Of a stretch of 64,000 nt of DNA, positions 54,074-62,703 are shown one piece after another (within the stretch, counting starts at the first letter, position 1; every line of letters starts with the position of its first letter). The position numbers and the translations under genes are program-made. The DNA is taken from contig NZ_JAINZZ010000010.1 in assembly GCF_019890725.1 (NCBI RefSeq), positions 1 through 64,000 of the forward strand, written 5' to 3'. The notes under the pieces are model-generated. The model ran no database searches, was not told the DNA's origin, and saw only the letters and a list, made by a program, of their open reading frames with translations. This DNA is from Actinacidiphila acidipaludis (lineage in GTDB: Bacteria > Actinomycetota > Actinomycetes > Streptomycetales > Streptomycetaceae).

Positions 54074-54925
54074 GTGATCGGGGAGCCGGAGGAAGTGTCG
54101 GAGGAGCCCGGACGGCCGGGCGCGGTGGACGGCCCGGCCGCAGGGGGTGCTCCGGCGGACGACCTGATCGAGGGCGGTGCTCCGGCGGACGGCCCGGCCG
54201 CAGGCGGCGGTCGTCAGGAAGCACCGGTCCGCGTGGCGCGACGCCGGGTGTGGGCCGGAGTCCTGACCGGGGTCGTCGCGGCGTCGGCGGTGTGGGCGGC
54301 GGTTCTGCGCGGCAGCGGATGGGGTCAGGTGGCGCCGCCGGACCTGCACGGCTACCGGCTCGTGGACGACCTCTGCAGCAGCCTCCACCTGGAACCGCTC
54401 AGCGACGCCCTGAACGGTGGCTTCGAGTACAACGTCCCGGTGGTGCGCCGCGGTCCCACCGTGGACCACATGACCTGCGCCCTGACGGCGAGATCGGCGA
54501 GCGCGGACGGCTGGGAGACGGTGTACCGCGTCACCGTCTCGGTCGACCTGCACAAGAAGACCGACCCGCGGACCGAGTTCACGGACCTGTACGGACCGCC
54601 CGCCCAGCCGCCGCCCGGCCTCGACGACGACAGCGGCCCGTACCTGCAGTACCTCTACACCCATGAGACCCGGGTCAGGGCCTACCCCGGCCTGGGCGAC
54701 CTCGCCTACCAGACCCTCAGCCCGTACCACCAGGGGATGAGCGTGCTGCGCGGCGGGGCGGTCGTCACCATGACCCTGGACGCGACCAACGTCTGGACCC
54801 TGAGCGGCGACCCGCCGACCGACCGCAACGGCGCTCCCGAGCGGCCCGCCCGGGTGACGACCATCGCGCTGCGCCCGGCGCTGATCCGGACGGTCCGGCA
54901 TGTGATGACCGTGCTCTCCCCGTGA
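54074..54925 (+). CDS. Membrane-anchored extracytoplasmic protein, unknown
   Basis: The protein of about 283 residues has a cytoplasmic Gly/Pro/Ala/Glu-rich segment (1-55) with two related GGAPADx-type units. One membrane helix follows (about 62-80, VWAGVLTGVVAASAVWAAVL), then an outside domain of 200 residues. The outside domain begins HGYRLVDDLCSSLHLEPL and has two cysteines that could form a disulfide. This matches a common Streptomyces hypothetical family. The GTG start at 54074 has AGGGGG upstream. GTG 54053 is an alternative. Confidence 0.75.
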   Translation: MIGEPEEVSEEPGRPGAVDGPAAGGAPADDLIEGGAPADGPAAGGGRQEAPVRVARRRVWAGVLTGVVAASAVWAAVLRGSGWGQVAPPDLHGYRLVDDLCSSLHLEPLSDALNGGFEYNVPVVRRGPTVDHMTCALTARSASADGWETVYRVTVSVDLHKKTDPRTEFTDLYGPPAQPPPGLDDDSGPYLQYLYTHETRVRAYPGLGDLAYQTLSPYHQGMSVLRGGAVVTMTLDATNVWTLSGDPPTDRNGAPERPARVTTIALRPALIRTVRHVMTVLSP

Positions 54926-54970
54926 CGACGGCTCCCACCGGACGGGCGAGCTCGGGGCCCCGGCGGCGTC

Positions 54971-55951
54971 TCAGCCCGTGCGCTGCGCGGGAGCGATGAA
55001 TTCGGCCCGGTCGCAGTACGGCAGGGAGGCGATGGACGTGTCGGAGAGGAAGCGCAGCAGCACGTCGCTGAGCTCGTCGCTCCGCTCCACGGGCGCCAGA
55101 TGATCCGCTTCCTTGATCGTCGTGAACCAGGCGCCCTCCAGGCACCCGGCGACCTCACGCCCTATGCGCGGCGTGGTCAGGCTGTCGTGCTCGCCGGTGA
55201 GCACGAGCGCGGGGACCCGCGGCGCGGGCAGCGGCAGGTACCAGTCGTGGCTCAGCAGGCGGCGGGTGTGCTCCAGGTCCATCTCGGCCTGGGCCGGCGT
55301 GCGCTGGGTGAACTGCCGGTGCAGCAGTCGGGAGACGGCGGCCCGCCGGCGGACGTGGCCCGCTCCGGCCGGCGACATGAACTGGGCCACCAGTTCGGCT
55401 GCGATCTCCTCGGTCTGCCCCCGGCTCGACATCTCGAGCCAGCGGGCGGCGTGCCCGGCGTACGCCGGCGGGATCGCCTTCGTCATCCCGACCAGGACCA
55501 GCCTGCTCAGGCTGCGCGGGTGGCGCTGGGCGAAGCGCAAGGCGATCGCGCCGCCGAAGCACGCGCCCACCAGGTTGACCCGGGTCAGCCGGTGCGCCGC
55601 CACGAGGTGCCGCACGGCGTCCGCCAGGAAGTCGATGCCGTAGCCGGCGGGCAGGAAGTCGGCCGCGCCGTAGCCCGGGAGATCCACGGTGATCACCGGA
55701 CCGAGGGCGGTGAGCACCGGCTCGTGCCGGAGCCAGGAGTAGCGGTCCTGGGAGGAGCCGCCGAGGATGAGCGTCGCGGTCTCCCCGCCCTGGTCGCGGC
55801 TCCCGGGCTCCCCGCCGCCCCCTGGCCCGTCGCCGCTCACGCGTCGCGTGATCCGGGCCAGGTAGCGGAAGCCCCGGAACGTCAACTCCTCCTCGAAGCT
55901 GCGGCACTCCGGGGTGCGCGGCCGGGTGTCCGGCAGGGTCGTCTGAATCAT
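54971..55951 (-). CDS. Alpha/beta hydrolase with Cys at the nucleophile elbow
   Basis: The 326-residue alpha/beta-hydrolase-fold protein has ATLILGGSSQDRYSWL, VDLPGYGAAD and nucleophile elbow VGACFGGAIALRFA. The acid is in LTGEHDSLTTPR and the His in EADHLAPVER. The elbow residue is Cys where Ser is usual. That occurs in some thioester-handling or DLH-like enzymes. The ATG has GGAG seven bases upstream. The substrate is unknown. Confidence 0.88.
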   Translation of the reverse strand: MIQTTLPDTRPRTPECRSFEEELTFRGFRYLARITRRVSGDGPGGGGEPGSRDQGGETATLILGGSSQDRYSWLRHEPVLTALGPVITVDLPGYGAADFLPAGYGIDFLADAVRHLVAAHRLTRVNLVGACFGGAIALRFAQRHPRSLSRLVLVGMTKAIPPAYAGHAARWLEMSSRGQTEEIAAELVAQFMSPAGAGHVRRRAAVSRLLHRQFTQRTPAQAEMDLEHTRRLLSHDWYLPLPAPRVPALVLTGEHDSLTTPRIGREVAGCLEGAWFTTIKEADHLAPVERSDELSDVLLRFLSDTSIASLPYCDRAEFIAPAQRTG

Positions 55952-56278
55952 GAGGTGGCTCCGGACCGTGGAGATGTCGGCAATGTGCGCGCGAGGAGGG
56001 AAGCGGGTGTGCTTCCACCCCTTTCTCCCTATCCTTACAGGGTCGCCGGGCCGGACGCCCACGCCTGACGATCTTCTGGTGAGTCGCGGGAACGCTCGAT
56101 CCCGCGTCCCCGGCGGGGAGTTCACCCGCACTGGTGACCGCCCCGAAAGCCCGTGCGACCCATCGTCCACTGCCAAGGCGGTTTCCCCGCGCGCTCTTTG
56201 GGTGACGCCCCCGCCAACCGCCCCTGCCGCACGGGCGAGAGGACACGAAAGCGTGAACGCCGACCGCTCCGGGCGGGG
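55952..56278. other. Gene-free spacer next to degenerate genes
   Basis: This 327-base stretch runs upstream of the Cys-type hydrolase gene and ends at the methyltransferase remnant. An AT-richer patch near 56022-56040 (ttctccctatccttac) may be the hydrolase promoter area. Nothing else is recognised. Confidence 0.45.
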
Positions 56279-56490
56279 CTACTTGAGGGCGAGCAGCAAG
56301 GTGTCCGCGGGGGAGCAGCAGACCGGGCGCACCTCTGCGAACCCCCTGTCGCGCAGTACGTCGGCGTGCCACCGCGCGGACGGCATGTCGCCCTCGTCGT
56401 CGGGGCCGTAGATCTCCCATCGCCGTGCCGTCGGCTCGGCCAGGGCCGGTTCCTTCGCGGCCAGCCGCCACCAGTCCGCGGAGCTGGTCC
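56279..56490 (-). pseudogene. C-terminal remnant of a SAM-dependent methyltransferase
   Basis: The minus strand reads ADWWRLAAKEPALAEPTARR, then WEIYGPDDEGDMPSARWHAD and VLRDRGFAEVRPVCCSPADT, ending LLLALK and a stop at 56279. This matches my memory of the end of class I methyltransferases common in Streptomyces. About 65 residues remain. The SAM-binding N-terminal part is absent, and the frame meets the ATP-grasp remnant near 56490-56510. Confidence 0.6.
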
Positions 56491-56504
56491 CGGCCGCCCA
56501 CGAC

Positions 56505-57101
56505 GGCGGATCGGTCGCCGGCTACGTCACGGCGGTCCTGGACGCGCTTCAGGTGCGCTGGGGGCCGGCGCACACGGAGGTCATCGTCACCGAACGCGGA
56601 CCCCGGCTGGTGGAGAGCGCCGCCCGCCCCCAGGGCGCCCTCGACGTCTCCGCGGTGACGCGGGCGACCGGGCGCAACCCCGTCATGGACGCCGTGCACG
56701 CGATGATCGACCCGGCGTTCGCGGCCTCCGGAGCACTGCCCACCACGCCGGTCATCCGTGCCGCACGGGGCGTCAGTTTCATCTGCCCGGCCACGGGAGT
56801 CCTGCGCGGCGACCTGGACTGGTCGCGCGTCCGGGGCCTCGACTCGTACCACAGCCTGCTCGCCGTCGTGAACCGGGCGGGCGACAAGGTGCGGAGAACC
56901 TTGGTCGTGCGGTGGTGGACGGGGGTCACTGGAAGTTCCTGTGCGGTGGAAGAGCGGGTTCCCGCGCGGCCGGGCGCGGCGCCCCGAGGCGCCCGGTGCC
57001 TCCCATGCGACTACCGTCCGCCCGGCGCCGCAACCGCTCCCGCCGCGCCGGGCGGCCCTGGCTCGCCCTCTCACGCGGCGGGCCGCCGGCCGGCAATGTA
57101 G
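56505..57101 (+). pseudogene. C-terminal remnant of an ATP-grasp enzyme
   Basis: The plus strand reads SVAGYVTAVLDALQVRWGPA, then HTEVIVTERGPRLVESAARP and QGALD, the end of the catalytic domain of amino acid ligase-type ATP-grasp enzymes, where the Glu before SAAR binds metal. About 110 further residues follow before codon use and homology fade near 56940, and the frame stops at 57101. The start and the ATP-binding lobe are missing and there is no start codon with a ribosome binding site. It is probably inactive. Confidence 0.6.
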
Positions 57102-57117
57102 TTGCTTGACGTAGCAA
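57102..57117. promoter_or_regulatory. TTGCT-N6-AGCAA inverted repeat upstream of an SDR gene
   Basis: TTGCT (57102-57106) and AGCAA (57113-57117) flank tgacgt, in an AT-rich island of an otherwise very GC-rich region, 138 bases before the SDR start. It is operator-like. Its regulator is not adjacent. Confidence 0.45.
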
Positions 57118-57254
57118 GTAATGCGCGTTCTACTGGTCGATGCAAGTACATCTATCGGGTTTGTCCGCATTGCCCCCCGGGGGGCAGGCGGGCGGCCCGC
57201 CCTCGTCCGGCGGTGCGGGACGCGCCACCGAGGGGCAGGAAGAAGGAGCACGTC

Positions 57255-58019
57255 ATGGGAACGCTCGACGGCAAGGTCGCCCTCATCACCGGCACCGGCG
57301 GAGGCCAGGGCCGCGTGGCGGCGGAGATCTTCACACGGGAGGGCGCGAAGGTCGTCGCGGCCGACATCCAGGCCCGGGCCAACGAGGAGACGGTCGAGCT
57401 CGTCCGCCGGGCCGGGGGAGAGATCACCGGATTCGGACCCGTCGACCTGACCGACCCCGACCAGGCGCGAGGTCTCGTCGAGGCGGCGGTGGCGGCCTAC
57501 GGCGGCCTCGACATCGTCTACAACAACGCGGCCCTGCAGCGTTTCGGCCCGATTCCGGACTTCTCGATCGAGGACTGGCGGACGACCGAGGCCGGCGAAC
57601 TCGACATCCCCTTCTTCGTCTCCAAGTACGCCTGGCCGCACCTCGTCCGGCGGGGCGGCGGCGTCATCATCAACATCGCCTCGCAGGCGGGGCTGATCGC
57701 CGGTTCCACCCCGCCGATGATCGCCCACACCGCCGCCAACGCGGGCGTCATCGGGATGACACGGCAGATGGCGCTCGAAGGCGCGCCTCTCGGCATCCGC
57801 GCGGTGGCGGTCAGCCCCGGCCCCGTGATCACCCCCGCCAGCGAGCGGGACTTCGGGGACGACCAGGCGGCCCGGGACGCGATCACCGCCAAGACGCTGC
57901 TGAAGCGGTTCGCCCGCCCCGAGGAGATCGTCGAGCTGGCGGCCTTCCTCGCCTCCGACCGGGCGTCCTACATCACCGGCGTCAACTACCCCGTCGACGG
58001 CGGGGCCTCGGCCTGGTGA
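57255..58019 (+). CDS. SDR-family protein with substituted catalytic Tyr and Lys
   Basis: The 254-residue Rossmann protein has TGTGGGQGR (cofactor), ADIQ, NNAALQ, INIASQAG (catalytic Ser kept) and VNYPVDGGASAW. Where SDR enzymes have Y-x-x-x-K, it reads MIAHTAANAGVIGMTR, so Tyr is His and Lys is Asn. The fold and cofactor site look intact. The ATG has a GAAGGAG box. An unusual mechanism or a binding role is possible. Confidence 0.9.
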   Translation: MGTLDGKVALITGTGGGQGRVAAEIFTREGAKVVAADIQARANEETVELVRRAGGEITGFGPVDLTDPDQARGLVEAAVAAYGGLDIVYNNAALQRFGPIPDFSIEDWRTTEAGELDIPFFVSKYAWPHLVRRGGGVIINIASQAGLIAGSTPPMIAHTAANAGVIGMTRQMALEGAPLGIRAVAVSPGPVITPASERDFGDDQAARDAITAKTLLKRFARPEEIVELAAFLASDRASYITGVNYPVDGGASAW

Positions 58020-58170
58020 CGAGCGGGCGCCGGGCCGGCGGCGGACCGTCCGGGCGCCGCGCACCGTGACGCCGGGGCGGGACGCGGCGCGCGTACGGCG
58101 GGCCGTGACCGCCCGGCGCCGGGCCGGTCCCCCTCCGGGCTTCCGCGGGCCGGGCGGGGATACTGGCCCC

Positions 58171-58785
58171 ATGCGCATCGACTTCGACCCGGACGAGCTG
58201 GACCGCAGGACCTTCTACCAGCTGCTCACCGCCACGGTGGTGCCGCGCCCGATCGCCTGGGTGTCCACCACCTCGGCCGCGGGCACGGACAACCTCGCCC
58301 CGCACAGCTTCTTCACCGTCTCCTGCGTCAGCCCGCCCGTCGTGCAGTTCACGTCCGTGGGCCGCAAGGACTCGGTGCGCAACGTCGAGGAGACCGGGCA
58401 GTTCGTCGTCAACCTCGCGCCCGAGCACCTCTTCGAGCAGATCAACGCCACCGCCACGGACTTCCCGCGCGGCGTCAGCGAGTTCGACGCGGTCGGCATC
58501 GCCCGTGAGCCCAGCCTGCGGGTGAAGCCGCCGCGGGTGGCCGCCTCCCCGGTGGCGCTGGAGTGCGAGCTGCACAGCACCGTCCGCCTGGGCGATTCCA
58601 CCGTGGTGTTCGGCCGCGTCGTGCACGCCGCCGTCTCCCAGGCCGTCCTCGACGGCGAGCACCCCGACGTGCGTCAGCTCCGGCCGCTCACCCGGCTCGG
58701 CAAGGACGAGTGGGGGACGCTCGGCGAGATCCTGGAGATCAAGCGGATCCCGCTGGCGGAGTGGCCCGACGGTCCGCTGGCCTGA
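58171..58785 (+). CDS. Flavin reductase family protein
   Basis: The 204-residue split-barrel FMN protein has QLLTATVVPRPIAWVSTTSAAGTDNLAPHSFF, then PPVVQFTSVGRKDSVRNVEET and ECELHSTVRLGDSTVVFGRVVHA. It probably reduces flavin for a partner oxygenase. No ribosome binding site is seen. GATACT ten bases before the ATG could be the -10 of a leaderless message. It overlaps the convergent TVP38 gene by 47 bases. Confidence 0.93.
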   Translation: MRIDFDPDELDRRTFYQLLTATVVPRPIAWVSTTSAAGTDNLAPHSFFTVSCVSPPVVQFTSVGRKDSVRNVEETGQFVVNLAPEHLFEQINATATDFPRGVSEFDAVGIAREPSLRVKPPRVAASPVALECELHSTVRLGDSTVVFGRVVHAAVSQAVLDGEHPDVRQLRPLTRLGKDEWGTLGEILEIKRIPLAEWPDGPLA

Positions 58786-59587
58786 CGGAGCCCGCACCGC
58801 GCCGGTACCGGGCCACGACCGCCGCCGCCACGGCGGTCAGCGCGATGAACCCCGTCGCCATCAGGAAGACCGGTGACGTCGGGGACGCGGCCCGGCTGCC
58901 GGCGACCACGTAGGCGGCGGTGTTGACCGCGCTCCCCACCGCCGTCGCGGTCAGGAACGGCAGCAGCCGGACCCGGGAGATGGCCGCCGCGTAGTTGGCC
59001 GCGGCGAACGGCACCCCGGGGAAGAGCCGGAGCGCGAGCGTGCTGCGGAACCCGTGCCGGCTGAGCTGGCGGTCCACCGAGAGCACGATCCGGCCGCGCA
59101 GCAGCGGGCGCAACGCGTCGCGCCCGAGGAACCGCCCGAGCAGGAAGGCCAGCCCGGCGCCCAGCACGGTTCCTGCGATGGCCGCGGGGAGGCCGGCGTG
59201 GATCCCGTACAGCGCTCCGGCGGCCGCGTTGAGCAGCGGCCGCGGCACGAAGGCGACGGTCGCGACCCCGTAGGCGAGGGCGAACAGCACGACGGCCGTC
59301 GTCCCCGACTCGTGCGGCGGCCATCCGTGCGTCAGCAGCCGCTGCGGCTCCAGCGCTACGGCCGCGGCGACGGCGCCCGCGAGCAGCACCACCAGCACGG
59401 CGAACCGCCCCCACGGCGAGGCCAGCACCCGCAGCGGTCCGGCCCACGAGGCCCGCGAGACCCGCGGGACGCGCGGCCCCAGGGAGCCCCGCGAGGCCCG
59501 GAAACCCCGCGACACCCGCGAGGCCCAGGTCGTCCGCGGCGGGGCGACGGCCGGCGGCGGCGAATCGGTACGCGGAGTACGGGGCAT
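58739..59587 (-). CDS. TVP38/TMEM64 (DedA-like) membrane protein
   Basis: The 282-residue protein has a 50-residue N-terminus rich in SRG/PRV-type repeats and about five membrane helices. The SNARE-associated/DedA core reads FVPRPLLNAAAGALYG, GAGLAFLLGRFLGRDALRPL and LRLFPGVPFAAANYAAAISRVRLLPF. Relatives act as lipid scramblases or maintain the envelope. It overlaps the flavin reductase gene tail-to-tail. Confidence 0.9.
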   Translation of the reverse strand: MPRTPRTDSPPPAVAPPRTTWASRVSRGFRASRGSLGPRVPRVSRASWAGPLRVLASPWGRFAVLVVLLAGAVAAAVALEPQRLLTHGWPPHESGTTAVVLFALAYGVATVAFVPRPLLNAAAGALYGIHAGLPAAIAGTVLGAGLAFLLGRFLGRDALRPLLRGRIVLSVDRQLSRHGFRSTLALRLFPGVPFAAANYAAAISRVRLLPFLTATAVGSAVNTAAYVVAGSRAASPTSPVFLMATGFIALTAVAAAVVARYRRGAGSVRPADRRATPPAGSA

Positions 59588-59680
59588 CCGCCGAGCTTAA
59601 CCGAGCGGACCCGATCCGCTCCGTCCCCGAGTGCGGCCGGCCGCCGAGTGCCCCCGGCGGCCGCTGCGTTGACCGCCCCG

Positions 59681-60892
59681 CTACTCGGCCCGCACCTCTT
59701 CGCGGGTGGGAAGTCCCCCCGCGGCCACGACCGGCGAGGCCGTGTGGACGCTGCGGCGGTCGAGGACACCCGCGGTGACGGCGATGGCCAGGCCGGCCAC
59801 CGCGAGCACCGCGCCGACCAGGGCGGGCGAGGTCCAGCCCCAGCCCGCGGAGATCGCCGCGCCGCCGAGCCACGCGCCACCCGCGTTGGCGAGGTTGAAC
59901 GCCGAGTGGTTGGAGGCGGACGCCAGCGTCGGGGCCCGCCGCGCCTTGTTCATCACCAGCATCTGCAGCGGCGTCGTGGTCAGGAACCCGACGCCGCCCA
60001 GCACGACGACGGCGATCGCGGCCGTCACCTTGTTGCCCGCGGCGAAGTGGAACCCGACGAGGACCACCGCCAGGGCGGCCAGCGAGCTGTAGAGGGTGGG
60101 CCGCAGTGCCCGGTCCGTCAGCGGTCCCGCCGCCAGCGCGCCGAGCGTCATGCCGATGCCGAACAGCGCGAGCAGCAGCGTCACGGACGACTCCGCGAAC
60201 CCGGTGACCTCGGTCATCATCGAGGCCAGGTAGCTGTACACGGCGAACACCCCGGCGAACCCGAAGACCGCGGTCAGCAGGCCGAGTATCACCTGCGGTT
60301 CGCGCAGCGCCCGCAGTTCGTGGGCGACGCCGGTGTGCTCCTCGTCCGGCAGCCGTGGGATGAGGGCCGCCAGCGCGCCGAGCGCGAGCAGGCCGACGAC
60401 GGACACCACCAGGAACGTGGCCCGCCAGCCCAGGTTCTGGCCCAGGGCGGTGGCCGCCGGGACGCCCACGATGTTGGCGATGGTCAGTCCGAGGAACATC
60501 GCGGCGACGGCCCGCGCCCGGCGGTCCTCGGCGACCAGTCGCGCGGCGACGACCGCGCCCACGCCGAAGAACGCGCCGTGCGGCAGCCCGGCCAGGAAGC
60601 GGCCGGCCAGCAGCCAGCCGTAGCCGGGGGCCAGCGCGGAGCCGAGGTTGCCGACGGTGAACAGGCCCATCAGCAGCAGGAGCATCCGCTTGCGCGGGAT
60701 CCGCGCGCCGAGTGCGGTGAGCAGCGGCGCGCCGACGACGACCCCGAGGGCGTAGGCGGAGACGAGATAGCCCGCGGTCGGTACCGACGTCCCGAGGTTG
60801 TGCGCGACGTCGGGCAGCAGGCCCATCATCACGAACTCGGTGGTGCCGATGCCGAAGGCGCTGACCGCCAGGGCCAGGATGGCCAAGGGCAT
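59681..60892 (-). CDS. MFS efflux transporter (DHA1 type)
   Basis: The 403-residue protein has twelve predicted helices and the opening ILALAVSAFGIGTTEFVMMGLLPDVA typical of AraJ/chloramphenicol-resistance-type drug:H+ antiporters. It has the loop motif LGARIPRKRMLLL and the TM5 motif in VPAATALGQNLGWR. The substrate is unknown. The ATG has AAAGGA five bases upstream. A dyad GTTC-N7-GAAC lies near 60950. Confidence 0.94.
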   Translation of the reverse strand: MPLAILALAVSAFGIGTTEFVMMGLLPDVAHNLGTSVPTAGYLVSAYALGVVVGAPLLTALGARIPRKRMLLLLMGLFTVGNLGSALAPGYGWLLAGRFLAGLPHGAFFGVGAVVAARLVAEDRRARAVAAMFLGLTIANIVGVPAATALGQNLGWRATFLVVSVVGLLALGALAALIPRLPDEEHTGVAHELRALREPQVILGLLTAVFGFAGVFAVYSYLASMMTEVTGFAESSVTLLLALFGIGMTLGALAAGPLTDRALRPTLYSSLAALAVVLVGFHFAAGNKVTAAIAVVVLGGVGFLTTTPLQMLVMNKARRAPTLASASNHSAFNLANAGGAWLGGAAISAGWGWTSPALVGAVLAVAGLAIAVTAGVLDRRSVHTASPVVAAGGLPTREEVRAE

Positions 60893-60987
60893 GGAAGTCC
60901 TTTCACGTGCGGGGACGGTGTGCGATGCGGTGTGCCGGACCGCTAAGTTCACTCGCGGAACAAATTCTCGCACGGCTGGAATTCCGG

Positions 60988-61009
60988 CACGTCACCACAG
61001 GGTGACGTG
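60988..61009. repeat. Perfect 9-bp inverted repeat
   Basis: CACGTCACC, an acag loop and GGTGACGTG. It lies 96 bases upstream of the MFS start codon and 418 bases before the EF-Tu gene. It may be an operator, or a barrier between the divergent promoters. Confidence 0.65.
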
Positions 61010-61104
61010 GAGGAGACGAGCACACCGCGGCCCGGATACGGCCCGGGACGTGAGCCCGGTACGGGACCGGGCGCCTGTACGCCGGACCCCGTCCGGCTCG
61101 CCCC

Positions 61105-61144
61105 GGCCCCAACTCCGCGGCCCCAACTCCGCGGCCCCAACTCC
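61105..61144. repeat. Three tandem copies of a 14-bp unit
   Basis: The unit ggccccaactccgc is found at 61105-61118 and 61119-61132. A 12-base copy follows at 61133-61144. It lies in the upstream region of the EF-Tu gene. Confidence 0.95.
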
Positions 61145-61426
61145 CCACCCTCCGAAAACGACTGGACGCCCCGACCGGCCGGGCGTCATGATCGCCGCAT
61201 GTTCCGGCCCGCCTTCCTCGCAGACGCCACCGCAGCCGCGGTCGCGGTCGCGGCTGCCCGGAACGCCCGGAACACCCGGATCGCCTTCTTCGACGGCGCG
61301 CGACGCTGACCCTCCCCGGACAGACACCGGCGGACCCCGCAGGGGGAGGGTCGGTCCCTCCAGGGGTCCCGGCCTCCGCGCCGACGGCCATCGCGCCACT
61401 CCCGACTTCCGAGGAAGAGCCTTCCG

Positions 61427-62605
61427 ATGCCCAAGCAGGCATACGTGCGCACCAAGCCGCACCTCAACATCGGCACCATGGGTCACGTCGACCACGGCAA
61501 GACGACCGTGACCGCCGCCATCACCAAGGTCCTGGCGGACCGCGGCACCGGCACCTTCGTCCCGTTCGACCGCATCGACCGGGCGCCGGAGGAGGCGGAC
61601 CGCGGCATCACCATCACCATCTCGCACGTCGAGTACGAGACCGCCACCCGGCACTACGCCCACGTCGACATGCCCGGGCACGCCGACTACGTGAAGAACA
61701 TGATCACCGGCGCGGCCCAGCTGGACGGCGCGATCCTGGTCGTCTCCGCGCTCGACGGGATCATGCCGCAGACGGCCGAGCACGTCCTGCTCGCCCGTCA
61801 GGTCGGCGTCCGGCACGTCGTGGTGGCCCTCAACAAGGCCGACGCGGGCGACGGCGAGCTCGCCGACCTGGTCGAACTCGAGGTGCGTGAGCTGCTGTCC
61901 GCGCACGGCTTCGACGGCGACACGCTGCCGGTCGTGCGGGTCTCCGGTCTGCGCGCGCTGGAGGGCGACCCGCGGTGGACCGCGTCGATCGAGGCGCTGC
62001 TCGACGCCGTCGACACCTGTGTGCCGGTGCCCGAGCGCTACACCGACGCGCCGTTCCTGCTCTCGGTGGAGAACGTGCTGAGCATCACCGGGCGCGGCAC
62101 GGTGGTGACCGGCGCCGTCGAGCGCGGGGTGGTGCGGCCGGGCGACCGCGTGGAGGTGCACGGCGCGGACGGCGAGCCGCTCGGCAGCGTCGTCACCGGG
62201 CTGGAGACCTTCGGCAAGCCGATGGACTCCGGGCAGGCCGGCGACAACGTGGCGCTGCTGCTGCGCGGGGTGCAGCGCAGCCAGGTGCGGCGCGGTGACA
62301 TCGTCGCGGCGCCCGGGAGCGTCACGCCGCACCGCCGCTTCACCGCCCGCGTCTACTTCGTGCCCGCGGCGGAGGGCGGACGGCACACGCCGGTCGTCAC
62401 CGGTTACCGGCCGCAGTTCTACATCCGCACGGCGGACGTGGTCGGAGACGTCGACTTCGGGCCCGGCGGCATGGCACTGCCGGGCGACACCGCAGACGTC
62501 TCGGTGGAGCTCGGGCGCGCCCTGCCGCTGGAGCCGGGGCTCGGGTTCGCGATCCGTGAAGGGGGCCGGACCGTCGGCGCCGGCACGGTCACCGCGCTCG
62601 GCTGA
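61427..62605 (+). CDS. tuf3: Elongation factor Tu, second divergent copy (EF-Tu3)
   Basis: The 392-residue EF-Tu has G1 GHVDHGKT, G2 RGITIT, G3 DMPGH and G4 NKAD, and all three domains. It delivers aminoacyl-tRNA to the ribosome. It differs from standard EF-Tu: DMPGH for DCPGH, NKAD for NKCD, and TITIS for TINTS in switch I. No other str-operon gene (rpsL, rpsG, fusA) is adjacent. This fits the separate tuf3 gene of Streptomyces, reported to respond to the stringent response. Confidence 0.93.
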   Translation: MPKQAYVRTKPHLNIGTMGHVDHGKTTVTAAITKVLADRGTGTFVPFDRIDRAPEEADRGITITISHVEYETATRHYAHVDMPGHADYVKNMITGAAQLDGAILVVSALDGIMPQTAEHVLLARQVGVRHVVVALNKADAGDGELADLVELEVRELLSAHGFDGDTLPVVRVSGLRALEGDPRWTASIEALLDAVDTCVPVPERYTDAPFLLSVENVLSITGRGTVVTGAVERGVVRPGDRVEVHGADGEPLGSVVTGLETFGKPMDSGQAGDNVALLLRGVQRSQVRRGDIVAAPGSVTPHRRFTARVYFVPAAEGGRHTPVVTGYRPQFYIRTADVVGDVDFGPGGMALPGDTADVSVELGRALPLEPGLGFAIREGGRTVGAGTVTALG

Positions 62606-62703
62606 CGGCCCGCCCGCCGTCCGTCGCGCAGGGGGGGGCGGTCCCGCACGTCGGTGCGGGGCCGCCGCCGCGGTTCCGGCCGCCGTGCTGGGAGGATGGG
62701 GGC

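Larger units (their letters stand above)
60893..61426. other. Spacer between the MFS and EF-Tu genes
   Basis: These 534 bases hold the promoters of two divergent genes, a 9-bp hairpin at 60988-61009 and three tandem 14-bp repeats at 61105-61144. A 36-codon frame at 61199-61309 is not convincing as a gene. The long leader fits the idea that tuf3-type genes are separately regulated. Confidence 0.6.

Noticed and set aside
61199..61309. A 36-codon frame upstream of the EF-Tu gene, possibly a leader peptide
   Set aside because: It is low-complexity Ala-rich sequence with no ribosome binding site, and nothing shows coupling to the EF-Tu gene.
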